Shown: piece by piece, positions 8,518 through 16,985 of the stretch
How positions within the stretch are numbered: the first letter of the stretch is position 1
Layout: each line of letters opens with the position of its first letter
From: Maribacter sp.
Lineage (GTDB): Bacteria > Bacteroidota > Bacteroidia > Flavobacteriales > Flavobacteriaceae
Length of the DNA: 49,054 nt
Assembly (NCBI GenBank): GCA_024228355.1
Contig: JAAETN010000568.1
Coordinates: 1 to 49,054 of the forward strand
Direction of reading: 5' to 3'
Program-made: the position numbers and the translations under genes
The notes under the pieces: generated by a model
What the model saw: only the letters and a program-made list of their open reading frames with translations
Told to the model about the DNA's origin: nothing
Databases searched by the model: none

Positions 8518-9246
8518 TTAGGTTTGCGCATTGACCTTTATTCCTTTGATCAGCAGCCATAAACCTATTACAATTTCAAATACTCCGCTCGGGCCCCAGA
8601 AAATAATTTGATTTATAGGTATGGAAGCGATTTCTGGAGTAAGAATGAATAGCAATGATTGAATCAAAATAAGAGCAAACGAAAGTATTCCAAAGCCGGC
8701 CAATAGCTTTGGTATGAACTTCGATTTGAGGAACAAATAACAAAACAGCATCATATCCAAGCCAAGAAATACCATGGGGACAGCGGTTATAGCGGTATGT
8801 GCATTGAAAATCAATCCTAAGGGAAGTTGCAATTGTTCTTGTGTAACCGCAATTGCCTGTAAATCTTCATTCAAAGCCTGCAATGCAATAAATGGCAGCA
8901 GTACGCTAACGGCCATGAGGGCTGCCTCAACCAATTTCAATACCAGGGCCAGTTGCGCAAGATTTTTGTTTATCGATTTAAGTAGCACATAAAGCGCCAT
9001 ACCCAATACAATTAACCCTGTCGATAGGAATAGTTCAACGGTAATCCCCAATCTAAATAAAAATGTATTGGCCAATATGTTATTGGCCGTTGCCAAGGCA
9101 TCTCCTGCAACATTGAATTTCGAAAGAACAAGAGCCCAATTTAAGGTAGGGACGATAAAGGCAAAAAGGAACATAAAGCCAGTGATTTTCACTGTCCTTT
9201 GTCTTGACTTGTCCAAGTTGTTCAATGTATTTCCCATTGTTTTCAT
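8518..9246 (-). CDS. DUF4386 family integral membrane protein
   Basis: A 242-residue protein with six to seven hydrophobic segments. The order of features matches DUF4386: an early KITGFMFLFAFIVPTLNWALV-type span, a long central pair of helices, and a C-terminal GFGILSF...FWGPSGVFEIVIGLWLL region. DUF4386 proteins are common in Bacteroidota and Firmicutes; their function is unknown. The ATG at 9246 and a second ATG three codons later (9237) are both possible starts. Its stop lies 20 bp from the stop of the convergent AraC-TPR gene. Confidence 0.75.
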   Translation of the reverse strand: MKTMGNTLNNLDKSRQRTVKITGFMFLFAFIVPTLNWALVLSKFNVAGDALATANNILANTFLFRLGITVELFLSTGLIVLGMALYVLLKSINKNLAQLALVLKLVEAALMAVSVLLPFIALQALNEDLQAIAVTQEQLQLPLGLIFNAHTAITAVPMVFLGLDMMLFCYLFLKSKFIPKLLAGFGILSFALILIQSLLFILTPEIASIPINQIIFWGPSGVFEIVIGLWLLIKGIKVNAQT

Positions 9247-9314
9247 TTAAGCTTTGAATTACTTTCAACCATAGGCTTACCAAATTCGCAGAGTAGAGGA
9301 TTTCATTTAAAAAA

Positions 9315-9376
9315 CCCCTTGTCATCCTTACCGTACCATGCTGAGTGCAATCGAATTACGGTCGAAGGGCAAGGGG
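9315..9376. repeat. Imperfect hairpin, resembling a dispersed flavobacterial repeat
   Basis: CCCCTTG (9315-9321) pairs with CAAGGGG (9370-9376), and inside it CCTT-ACCGTA pairs with TACGGT-CG-AAGG. The core reads like TGTCAT...GCTGAGTGCAATCGAA, close to dispersed 'GTCATnCTGAGnGnAnTCGAA' elements that I recall from Bacteroidota genomes. It sits in the 380-bp gap between the DUF4386 gene and the DUF1080 gene, just left of the isomerase remnant. The rest of that gap shows nothing I can name. Confidence 0.4.
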
Positions 9377-9407
9377 GCATTCATTGCGGAAAGTATAGCG
9401 CTATCAA

Positions 9408-9545
9408 AGGCTGCGCAATCACTTTCTCATATAGGGCATTGTGTTTTTTTCCTTCATCCTCCGAATTTGCTGTGCCTTCATTCAATGCCTACCTAGGCTT
9501 TAAAGCCAGCTTCCTTTACAATCTTCATGATTAAAGAAAATCGTT
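9408..9545 (-). pseudogene. Remnant of the 3' end of a sugar isomerase/epimerase gene
   Basis: About 137 bp align base by base with the 3' end of the intact gene at 10644-11681 (its bases about 10649-10788). Read on the minus strand, the remnant gives IMKIVKEAGFKA, a stop in place of the parent's GY, then VGIE. A frameshift follows, then GTANSEDEGKK in a new frame, and a further shift gives EKVIAQP where the parent ends EKVFAQL. The stops and frameshifts mean it cannot make the protein. It lies on the same strand as the parent and about 1.1 kb from it, on the far side of the DUF1080 gene, so a local duplication that has since decayed is the simplest explanation. Confidence 0.8.
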
Positions 9546-9626
9546 ATAATCACAAAATTTTCGGGCTAAAAAAATAATCAGTCCCTGTTTTAATTAGATA
9601 CCTTTATTTATTAAGCATCTTTTTTT

Positions 9627-10634
9627 TCACTTCAAAATCGGGGTCAATACCATATTGCGGTAGCTTACATTGCCATGGTCGCCCTGCAAATAAATAGGTC
9701 CCGGCGCCAATACGTCAGCACTTATGGCACCACCGGTAGGCCCCCACGCTGGTTGGTTATCGATTATTTTTTCCCCATTGAAAATAACGGTCAGATGGCG
9801 GTCGACCAAGGTAATATTCAAAGCCTGCCATTCACCCGCTGGTTTTTCTGCTGCTACACTGGGCGTAATACGGCTGTAGAGGGCACCCATGTTGTGTGGA
9901 TCCAAAGCTTTACCGTAGGAGTCCACTACTTGAATTTCGTATATGCCACGAAGGTATACGCCACTGTTGTTTCCTTTAGGGACATTTACTTCTAATTTCA
10001 GGTTAAAGTCCTCAAATTCCTTGTCGGTACGAATGTTACCGTACCATATATGTTCACCTTCTTTGGGCTGCTCTGGATCGTTTACCAGCATACCATCAAC
10101 AACATTGAACCCATTAGCACTTTCAGGATTGATAAGGTGCCATCCATCCATATTTTTTCCATTGAACAAGGATATGGGTTTTCCGTATTTTACCGTTGAT
10201 AAATCCGGTGTTTCAGGCATGGGTGGCATGCGTTTTCCGGTAAAACGGGTTACCGACTCCTCAAGTCCGTTCCTACTTGGGCCGGTCATGGTGCCTTGTA
10301 ATTGGTCACCGATTTTCACTACCCTTAAGGTACTGGTTATAGTGTGGGTGCGAGTATCACTTTTTTTAACATCATAGGTGCGGGTGACCACCAAGGTGTT
10401 TTTATCGGCAAGGTAAATGTTGGAAACAGGTAGCACGCTACCTCCGATCCATAATACCTCGGCATCCAAAAAACCCTTGTTTTGATGCACGTTGAGCCAA
10501 CCAACGCCTCCACCTTCGACCTCAAGACCCCACATGCCTTCAAACGGGTTAGTCTCAATAGGGTTGGCCATACGATTGGCAAAGTTGTTCAGTGTCATAA
10601 AAAGCACTACAATAGATAATATTGTACGTTTCAT
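9627..10634 (-). CDS. Secreted DUF1080 (3-keto-disaccharide hydrolase-like) protein
   Basis: A 335-residue exported protein with an N-terminal hydrophobic signal. Residues about 30-135 form an extra beta-rich domain. Residues about 150-333 are the DUF1080 domain (Pfam 3-keto-disaccharide hydrolase), recognisable by PISLFNGKNMDGWHL near its start, by the jelly-roll signature NNSGVYLRG, by the central EIQVVDSYG, and by PIYLQGDHG near the end. Characterised relatives cleave 3-keto-glucosides, by hydrolysis or by a 1,2-lyase route. It lies 9 bp downstream of the isomerase gene and is surely co-transcribed with it, which fits cleavage of an oxidised glycoside in the periplasm. Confidence 0.88.
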   Translation of the reverse strand: MKRTILSIVVLFMTLNNFANRMANPIETNPFEGMWGLEVEGGGVGWLNVHQNKGFLDAEVLWIGGSVLPVSNIYLADKNTLVVTRTYDVKKSDTRTHTITSTLRVVKIGDQLQGTMTGPSRNGLEESVTRFTGKRMPPMPETPDLSTVKYGKPISLFNGKNMDGWHLINPESANGFNVVDGMLVNDPEQPKEGEHIWYGNIRTDKEFEDFNLKLEVNVPKGNNSGVYLRGIYEIQVVDSYGKALDPHNMGALYSRITPSVAAEKPAGEWQALNITLVDRHLTVIFNGEKIIDNQPAWGPTGGAISADVLAPGPIYLQGDHGNVSYRNMVLTPILK

Positions 10635-10643
10635 AATGATTTT

Positions 10644-11681
10644 TTATAGTTGTGCAAATACCTTCTCAAGTAGGGCTTTTGTGGCTTTTATACCTTCATC
10701 CTCTGAGAGTTGTGTGCCTTCATATTCGATACCTACATAGCCTTTAAAGCCAGATTCCTTAACAATCTTCATGATTTTAAGAAAATCTGAACCCTCTTCA
10801 TTACCATCGGCATCAAAAGAGTTGGATTTGGCACTTACCCCTTTGGCGTAAGGCATTAATTCTTTCATACCTTGATATCTGTCATACTCATTGGCACAAC
10901 CATCGGTAGAACGCTCTATACAGAAATTCCCAAAATCAGGAAGTGTACCCACATTATCCATATTAATTACTCCCATAAGGCCACTAAGCCAAGCGCCGTC
11001 AGAAGAATAGCCACCGTGGTTTTCTACAATGACGTTAATGCCCTTGGTTGCAGCATATTTTCCAAGACTAGAGAGTCCCGTACCAGCATTTTTGGCCACT
11101 TCATCCGCAGTACCGTCACCAGCGGCATTTACGCGAATAGAGTGTGCACCCAAGAACTTCGCTATATCTACCCAATTGTAATGGTTTTCAACTGCTGCTA
11201 ATTGTTTATTAGGATCAGCATCCCCCAAATCACCTAAGGCATCACACATGATCAATCCAACAGTAACCCCAGCCTCGTCACATTTCTTTTTGAATTCGGT
11301 CCAATAATCCATGTCTTTGGCCTTACTGAAGTAAAAAGTATTTACCAATTCTATCGAATTTATACCGTACTTGGCTGCCATGGCAGGAAATTCCATGGGA
11401 TCCGGACCTTTTAGTAAATCGTCTGGGGATTCGCGTAAGGTTTTGCCAAATTCTGCCCAGTCCATAGATTCAACCCCGAAAAAGGTTTTGTGCAACGACC
11501 ATTGGGCCAAAGAGATCTGAAAATCGGCCGAGGTTTCCATTTCTGTTGCAACTTCTTCTTCTTCTTCTTCGGCTCCTTTCTTATCGGCGTTTTTACAGCC
11601 AATGTTGGTAGATAAAAGAAAGACCGCCGTTATGGCCATTACAAATGTTTTTTTTGTAAACGATTGCTTTTTACGTTTCAT
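10644..11681 (-). CDS. Exported sugar phosphate isomerase/epimerase-like TIM-barrel lipoprotein
   Basis: A 345-residue xylose-isomerase-like TIM barrel. The N-terminus is a lipoprotein signal (basic MKRKKQ, hydrophobic core, cysteine at C29 in TNIGC), followed by a glutamate-rich linker (seven consecutive E residues around 37-43). The barrel then begins with FQISLAQWSLHK. Barrel-end motifs include VIVENHGG and GYVGIEYEG, which normally supply metal and sugar ligands. Family members isomerise or epimerise sugars, and those next to DUF1080 genes are linked to 3-keto-sugar breakdown. It is first in a two-gene operon with the DUF1080 gene. A decayed copy of its 3' end lies at 9408-9545. Confidence 0.87.
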   Translation of the reverse strand: MKRKKQSFTKKTFVMAITAVFLLSTNIGCKNADKKGAEEEEEEVATEMETSADFQISLAQWSLHKTFFGVESMDWAEFGKTLRESPDDLLKGPDPMEFPAMAAKYGINSIELVNTFYFSKAKDMDYWTEFKKKCDEAGVTVGLIMCDALGDLGDADPNKQLAAVENHYNWVDIAKFLGAHSIRVNAAGDGTADEVAKNAGTGLSSLGKYAATKGINVIVENHGGYSSDGAWLSGLMGVINMDNVGTLPDFGNFCIERSTDGCANEYDRYQGMKELMPYAKGVSAKSNSFDADGNEEGSDFLKIMKIVKESGFKGYVGIEYEGTQLSEDEGIKATKALLEKVFAQL

Positions 11682-11823
11682 AGGTTTGAGTGTGTTAAAT
11701 TTTTACTAGTTCGAGTCTTAAAAAAAGACGTTGCAAGTTAGTGAAATAGCTTTCGTAAGGCAATGAATTGGATATGAATTTTGAGACATAAAGGTGGTTA
11801 TTTTGTTAAATATGGCAACCTAG

Positions 11824-11919
11824 GATTGGGCACTGGATGCCGAAGGGAAGACCAAAGCAAAAATCTGTTTATTTGAATATGACAATGACGAACAAACGTG
11901 GAATGTCTGTCATTTATAA
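11824..11919 (+). pseudogene. Possible remnant of an unidentified coding region
   Basis: A protein-like tract of 31 codons, starting straight after a TAG at 11821 and ending in TAA at 11917-11919, on the strand opposite the sulfatase. It contains DAEGKTKAKICLFEYDND and then EQTWNVCHL, an alternating pattern typical of a beta-hairpin at the end of a protein. Just upstream, another frame reads GGYFVKYGNLGLGTG, as if frameshifted. There is no start codon. The 3' end overlaps the sulfatase stop. It could be chance; I cannot name a parent family. Confidence 0.25.
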
Positions 11920-13328
11920 TCCATTCCTTTTGCGCTATTTTCGACCGATTTTTTCCAGATAAAAAGATCCCGTTTCATTTTTGCCGCTATTTCGGGCTGG
12001 TCTTGTATAATATTATTGGTTTCAGCGGTATCTGTACGTAAATCATAGAGTTCAAAATTGCTGTTTTCAGTGGTGCGAATCAGTTTATACCTGTCATCGA
12101 CCCAAGATAGCTTCTGCTTATATATAAAACCGATGGCTTGCTCTCGAAGCTCCTCTTCACCTTGTAAAACGCTCCAAAGACTTTGGCCGTCAATTGGTCT
12201 GTTGTCACGATAGGGTATATTCAAGATGTCAAGCAGGGTAGGGAGATAGTCAGAGGTGACCGAAGGGAAATCCAAACGAAGCCCTGCTTCTAAATGGTTT
12301 TTCCAAACCATAAAAGCAGGTACCCTGACCCCACCTTCATACAGGCTTCTTTTTCTTTCGCGAAAAGCCCCTGCACTCCCTGGAGTACCATTTTCCGGAC
12401 CATTATCACTGCAAAAGAAAATGACGGTATTCTCCTGAATATCCATCGCTTCAAGCTTGGACCAGAGCCTGCCAATTTGTTCATCCATGGCGGTCAATGT
12501 TCCATAATAAATTTGTTTTTGCAGATCCATATTAGCATACTGATTACGGTGTACGCTATCACTGACCACTGGCAAATGAGGTGTGTGTAGCCAAAGGGTT
12601 GAAAAGAAGGGTTTATTTTCATTTTTGGCATTTTCAATGAAAGGGATAAACCTATCCATAATAATCCGGGAATTATCCCCAGCCATATTCATATGCTCCT
12701 TTTGGTTCTCTCCTGTCCAATAGGCCGTACCATAGAGTTTTGTTGCTTCGTTCCTTTTAACGGATCCCCAGCCGAAACGTAGACTTTCCCCTTCCTCAAA
12801 GTTTTCTGGATACACCATGGGATCAAAAGTGGGTACTTTGGATTCGGTACAGAAATACTTATCGTACCCATGTTCTGTTGGGAGGCTGAAGTGAGTATCG
12901 AATTTAGCCCTGCCGCCCCGGTTGGCATCCAAGGTATCCTTGGTAAGCGTTCCCAAATGCCATTTACCAAAATGACCTGTAGCATACCCATGTTCGCTGA
13001 GAATTTCAGGGAGGGTAATTTCCCCGGGCAACATATGGCCGCTATTGGCACCAGGTATATTCATTCGTAACGGATTCCGCCCAGTGATCACACTTGCCCT
13101 TGTTGGGGAACATACCGCGGAGGCCGAATAAAACCTATCGAAAATAACGCCGTCCGCTGCCAATTGATCCAGGTTTGGCGTCTTTATTTGGGTATTACCA
13201 TTAAAACCGGCATCAAACCAACCTTGATCATCGGTCATTATCAAAATGATATTGGGTCTTTGGATCTCTCCCTTACAGGAAGCCAATACCAACAGGATAA
13301 TACACCAAAGTGTTATTGTGTACTTCAT
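11910..13328 (-). CDS. Sulfatase (formylglycine-dependent), lipoprotein
   Basis: A 472-residue sulfatase of the type I alkaline-phosphatase-like fold. The signal peptide ends in a lipobox (LVLASC18). The metal-site start MTDDQG (D33, D34) and the maturation motif C73-S-P-T-R are intact, so C73 should be converted to formylglycine by an anaerobic or aerobic maturase encoded elsewhere. GKWHLG and CSDNGPE give further active-site residues. It would remove sulfate from a sugar or glycoside outside the cytoplasm. The neighbours (DUF1080, TIM-barrel isomerase, Gfo/Idh/MocA oxidoreductase) suggest a sulfated glycan or glycoside substrate, typical of marine algae. The exact substrate cannot be inferred. 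Confidence 0.93.
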   Translation of the reverse strand: MKYTITLWCIILLVLASCKGEIQRPNIILIMTDDQGWFDAGFNGNTQIKTPNLDQLAADGVIFDRFYSASAVCSPTRASVITGRNPLRMNIPGANSGHMLPGEITLPEILSEHGYATGHFGKWHLGTLTKDTLDANRGGRAKFDTHFSLPTEHGYDKYFCTESKVPTFDPMVYPENFEEGESLRFGWGSVKRNEATKLYGTAYWTGENQKEHMNMAGDNSRIIMDRFIPFIENAKNENKPFFSTLWLHTPHLPVVSDSVHRNQYANMDLQKQIYYGTLTAMDEQIGRLWSKLEAMDIQENTVIFFCSDNGPENGTPGSAGAFRERKRSLYEGGVRVPAFMVWKNHLEAGLRLDFPSVTSDYLPTLLDILNIPYRDNRPIDGQSLWSVLQGEEELREQAIGFIYKQKLSWVDDRYKLIRTTENSNFELYDLRTDTAETNNIIQDQPEIAAKMKRDLFIWKKSVENSAKGMDYK

Positions 13329-13569
13329 ATGCCTAGGTAATTGTTAAGACCAATGCTTTTTTTTAAGAATGCCAAAAGATGGCTGATTTATTTTGGCTAG
13401 ACTATAAAGTTACAAACTTCGCAAAGCTGACATGAATTTTGTGAATGTTTTCCGCTCTTTTCTTAGCTTATTTGGAACTTTAATTTTGTTTTTGGATTTT
13501 TTTTAGCAAATTGAAAAATCTAAAAGAGTTCATTAACTTAATTCAAACAAATTCTAGTCATAGCGTTTT

Positions 13570-14598
13570 ATGTCAAATTCAAAAATTAAAGTAGGTCTGG
13601 TTTCCTTTGGTATGAGTGGTCGTATTTTTCATGCACCCTTTATCGAAGAGAACCCCAATTTTGAATTAAAATTGATTCTGGAAAGAACAAAATCAAATTC
13701 AAAAGAGCTATATCCAAATGCTACCATAGTTCGGAGTTTTGAAGAATTGATCAACAATAAAGAAATAAGCTTGATTGTTGTAAACGGACCTACCTATTTG
13801 CATTTTGAAATGGCAAAGTCGGCCTTGGAGGCCGGTAAGCATGTGGTATTGGAAAAGCCCATGACGGCTACTTCCAAGGAAGGGGAAGAACTAATAGCAC
13901 TTGCCAAAAAGAACGGTCTGCAAATCGCGGTGTACCACAATAAACGCTTTGAAGGTGGTTTTAAGACCATACAAAAGTTAGTGACTACAAAGCGATTAGG
14001 AATCGTAAAGGATTGTAGCATAGCAGTACATCGATTTAGGCCAGAAATAGGCCCAAAGGCTTGGAAGGAAGATGCTTATCCAGGGGCAGGAATTTTGTAC
14101 GATATAGGTTCCCATTTAATTGATCAAGTGTTGCTGTTGTTTGGATGGCCTGAAGATATTAAAGCAGATCTTCAAATTCAACGCACTAATGGTAAAGTGG
14201 TGGATTATTTTAAGATCAGCTTTTTATATGGGAATTTTAGGGCTACAATAATCTCGGATATGTTGACCAAAGAACCAATGCCCACATTTTCACTCACGGG
14301 CACAACGGGTAGTTTTATTAAATATGGACATGATCCGCAAGAAAAAAGATTGGCTGGGAATCCAATTATTTGGGACGGGATCGGAGAGGATTTAGAAGAG
14401 AATTTTGGTAGATTAACCAATCATGAGACCAATACCACGGAAATAATCAGAACCGAAAACGGAGACTACGGTCAATTCTATAAAAATATATATGAAGTTT
14501 TAAAATTGGATAGAGAACTGATCATTTCACCAGAACAAGCACTTGATGTAATAAAAGTAATAGAATGGGCTATGGGATCTGGAATAACCAGAAGATAA
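13570..14598 (+). CDS. Gfo/Idh/MocA family NAD(P)-dependent oxidoreductase
   Basis: A 342-residue cytoplasmic sugar dehydrogenase. The N-terminal Rossmann domain opens with KVGLVSFGMSGRIFHAPF. The family's E-K-P motif lies in HVVLEKPMTA (about residues 92-101), and the catalytic-domain D-I-G-S-H motif is in ILYDIGSHLIDQVLLLFG. This resembles the YdgJ/YhhX subgroup (scyllo-inositol or sugar dehydrogenases). It is transcribed away from the sulfatase across a 240-bp shared upstream region that holds TAATTTTG (13481-13488), a good match to a Bacteroidota -7 element but without a clear -33. It could supply the C3 oxidation that DUF1080 enzymes need, though it has no export signal. Confidence 0.9.
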   Translation: MSNSKIKVGLVSFGMSGRIFHAPFIEENPNFELKLILERTKSNSKELYPNATIVRSFEELINNKEISLIVVNGPTYLHFEMAKSALEAGKHVVLEKPMTATSKEGEELIALAKKNGLQIAVYHNKRFEGGFKTIQKLVTTKRLGIVKDCSIAVHRFRPEIGPKAWKEDAYPGAGILYDIGSHLIDQVLLLFGWPEDIKADLQIQRTNGKVVDYFKISFLYGNFRATIISDMLTKEPMPTFSLTGTTGSFIKYGHDPQEKRLAGNPIIWDGIGEDLEENFGRLTNHETNTTEIIRTENGDYGQFYKNIYEVLKLDRELIISPEQALDVIKVIEWAMGSGITRR

Positions 14599-14659
14599 AA
14601 AAGGTCAGCTCTATTTTCTTATGGCTTGTCTTTAAGGGCACTGTTGTATTATTTTTCAG

Positions 14660-14827
14660 TTATTCAGTTGGATTGAATTTCGTCATAAGTACCTCGTATT
14701 TCTGAAAATCTTCTTTGGAATGATTTCCAAAATCGGGAGCAATATTAAATTGTATGTTATTGGCTTTTAGGAATATAACAATCCGTTCCAACTCTTCCGG
14801 GGAGCCTTTTATCTCTATTCGTGCCAT
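14660..14827 (-). CDS. Small hypothetical protein (55 aa)
   Basis: A 55-codon frame running from ATG at 14827 to TAA at 14660-14662. The product starts MARIEIKGSPEELERIV and continues FLKANNIQFNIAP, predicting a beta-alpha-beta unit with balanced charge, which is unlike random sequence. It starts 17 bp after the stop of the amidohydrolase gene on the same strand, so it is probably the last gene of that operon. No family is recognised. No strong Shine-Dalgarno site is visible, which is normal here. Confidence 0.6.
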   Translation of the reverse strand: MARIEIKGSPEELERIVIFLKANNIQFNIAPDFGNHSKEDFQKYEVLMTKFNPTE

Positions 14828-14844
14828 TGTATTCTCATTTTGAA

Positions 14845-16257
14845 TTAGTGCTCCAGACCCATATCAGCATAGGATTTGACAATGTTATTTAGTCTTGATT
14901 TGATCTCTTCTTTGGGTATCCACCGGTCCTTGACCAATATACCGTAAATCTTTCGGGTATTTGAAATTGACTCAAGGGGATTTTCTTCCAATAGCAATAG
15001 GTTCGAAGTCTTTCCCAATTCCACTGTCCCTGCGTTTTCCAGCTCCCCTAAAAATTCAAACGGATTCGTCGTGGATGCCTTTAACGCCTCGAAAGGGGTA
15101 ATCCCTACTGCGACAAGTTCTTCCAGTTCTTTGTGGATTGAAAAACCATGTACAATGCCTGGGAGCAGTGCGTCTGTGCCCGTTAGGATTTTTCCACCAG
15201 CTTGATGGAAGGCAAAGGTGAAAGGACGTTGGAAAGATTCATATCCTTCATTAATACCAGAGCGATATTCTTCGGGCATGGTTTGGTACAGCTTCGTATT
15301 CATAAATGACCAGATGCCCTTGGCCATAGGGCCCATATATTCGGTCGTGGGTAAGGACATTTCCTTCTCTGGATCAGCAAGTAAGGAAACGATGCTATGA
15401 CTTGTTGATAAGGTGGGGGTGATCCATGTGTTGCTTTCGGCCACTAATTCGGCAAAATACGCTATCTGCCCTTTACTGTAATTGCCCTTCGCGAATTTCA
15501 TCAACTCTTCAGAATGAACGATGGCATTTTGTTCCGAAGCGACCACTTGCTCTACCGAGAGCGCCAGGGGAACATGGCCATCGACGCCCATATTGAGTTC
15601 TTTTGCAGTGCTCAAGAGGGCATCATACGAAGCTTTGCTCAAAAAAGAATAGGCCTTGATTCGATCATAGCCTTGGGTGTGGGCATCGCCCACTGCTTTC
15701 TGTGCTTCCTCTGCATCTTTGACCCAAGTGCTTATCGGTGGCGGCCAGGCCATGTCGGGCCCGTCTATCATTCGTGACAATATAAGTCTAGGCCCCAATA
15801 GGTCGCCTCTTTCTATTTGATCCCGAATCTCAATATGTTCCGGCAATGCCGACATTATCTCTACGGTGGTAACGCCATTGGCAATATAGAGGAATAGTAA
15901 ATCGCTGAAATCCGTTGCCTCTTTGGATTGTTTTAATTCAGGCGGAAGTAGCAGGTTCCAAGCGTCCCCTTCCAAATGTATATGCATATCAGATAGGGTT
16001 GGGATCATATATTTGCCTTGGGCATTGATGATAGTCGCCTCCTCGGGTACATAAATTGCCGATGATAAGCCGATCGCTACAATATGACCTTCTTTAACCA
16101 ACACTGTTTGATCGGGCAAGATACGTTCCTCATCCATGGGAATAACAGAAACGTGGGTAAAGGCCAAAGTGCTTTTATCAACCATTTGTGAGACTACAAA
16201 GGCGGGTATAAACAGTAGTGCCCAAATTAGGAGCTTAAGCATATTTTTTAGTTTCAT
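14845..16257 (-). CDS. Secreted amidohydrolase family protein
   Basis: A 470-residue metal-dependent hydrolase of the imidazolonepropionase/prolidase-like amidohydrolase group. A signal peptide (about 1-24, ending VVSQ) directs export. The small beta-sandwich part precedes the barrel, whose metal ligands are visible: H92-x-H94 in SDMHIHLEG, a lysine (K201 in YDRIKAYSF) in the position that is often carboxylated, H228 in DGHVP, H248 in VHSEEL and D362 in TGTDALLPG. Family relatives hydrolyse dipeptides or cyclic amides; the substrate is unknown. It is convergent with the Gfo/Idh/MocA gene and likely co-transcribed with the 55-aa protein. Confidence 0.88.
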   Translation of the reverse strand: MKLKNMLKLLIWALLFIPAFVVSQMVDKSTLAFTHVSVIPMDEERILPDQTVLVKEGHIVAIGLSSAIYVPEEATIINAQGKYMIPTLSDMHIHLEGDAWNLLLPPELKQSKEATDFSDLLFLYIANGVTTVEIMSALPEHIEIRDQIERGDLLGPRLILSRMIDGPDMAWPPPISTWVKDAEEAQKAVGDAHTQGYDRIKAYSFLSKASYDALLSTAKELNMGVDGHVPLALSVEQVVASEQNAIVHSEELMKFAKGNYSKGQIAYFAELVAESNTWITPTLSTSHSIVSLLADPEKEMSLPTTEYMGPMAKGIWSFMNTKLYQTMPEEYRSGINEGYESFQRPFTFAFHQAGGKILTGTDALLPGIVHGFSIHKELEELVAVGITPFEALKASTTNPFEFLGELENAGTVELGKTSNLLLLEENPLESISNTRKIYGILVKDRWIPKEEIKSRLNNIVKSYADMGLEH

Positions 16258-16426
16258 ATGCGATTTTATTTAGTCGTAATAATAACCAGGACCAAGGTAG
16301 AGTAGTGGGTTTTACCGGCCAATGATATTAGTCATAAAAAAGTATTGTCTTCGTAGGGGTTTAGTATGCCGCGCTTGCGATTTTAACGATCAAAGCTTTC
16401 ATATGTAGTACTACTGACCAAATGCA

Positions 16427-16867
16427 TTAACTTTTTTTTGTGCAATGCTTATTTTTTTTCAGATTATATTTCCAATAGGGCAATGCCCTTTCAAAAATCT
16501 GTTTATCAAAAAAAACTGCTACCATAACGCCGATTGCATACATTAAAATATCTGCCAAATCGAATGTTACACCAAATAAGTATACCCCAAATAATTGCAT
16601 AATTTCACTAAACGTCATAACACAGAAAACTATGAGTGCCTTAACAAACCATTTTCTAAGAAATGGTAACTGAATTTCATTCATACAAAGTAAAAAATAG
16701 GCCCCAAAAGGTATCAAAAGATCACCCGCATAACTCTGATAATAGATGTACCAATTTCCATTCAGATTGTTTCCAATTCTGAACCCAAATAGGAAGGCAA
16801 TAATCAGCATCACAACTGCTCCAACTAATATTCGAATTCTGTGATTTCGTTTTAATGCATCATCCAT
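16427..16867 (-). CDS. VanZ-like integral membrane protein
   Basis: A 146-residue protein with four hydrophobic spans. The third and fourth spans carry the VanZ-like signature: an acidic residue and Q in FSEIMQLFG, then D and D in FDLADILMYAIG. VanZ itself lowers teicoplanin susceptibility, but most family members have no known role. The basic C-terminus (NLKKNKHCTKKS) should be cytoplasmic. It is the first gene of a block (16.4-19.3 kb) with visibly lower GC than its surroundings. No operon partner is evident; the cupin gene ends 118 bp upstream. Confidence 0.7.
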   Translation of the reverse strand: MDDALKRNHRIRILVGAVVMLIIAFLFGFRIGNNLNGNWYIYYQSYAGDLLIPFGAYFLLCMNEIQLPFLRKWFVKALIVFCVMTFSEIMQLFGVYLFGVTFDLADILMYAIGVMVAVFFDKQIFERALPYWKYNLKKNKHCTKKS

Positions 16868-16985
16868 TCTTCTTTACATTATTTTTCATTCATGCGCTTA
16901 TGTCCCATTTGAATTTTGTACCACAATTTAATATGATCATTGATCATACACGGTTTAAGTCGTCTTTATAAGGCTAGTAATTTTA

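Noticed and set aside
9319-9534. Plus-strand frame of 71 residues
   Set aside because: It is the complement of the isomerase remnant and a hairpin; the coding signal is on the minus strand.
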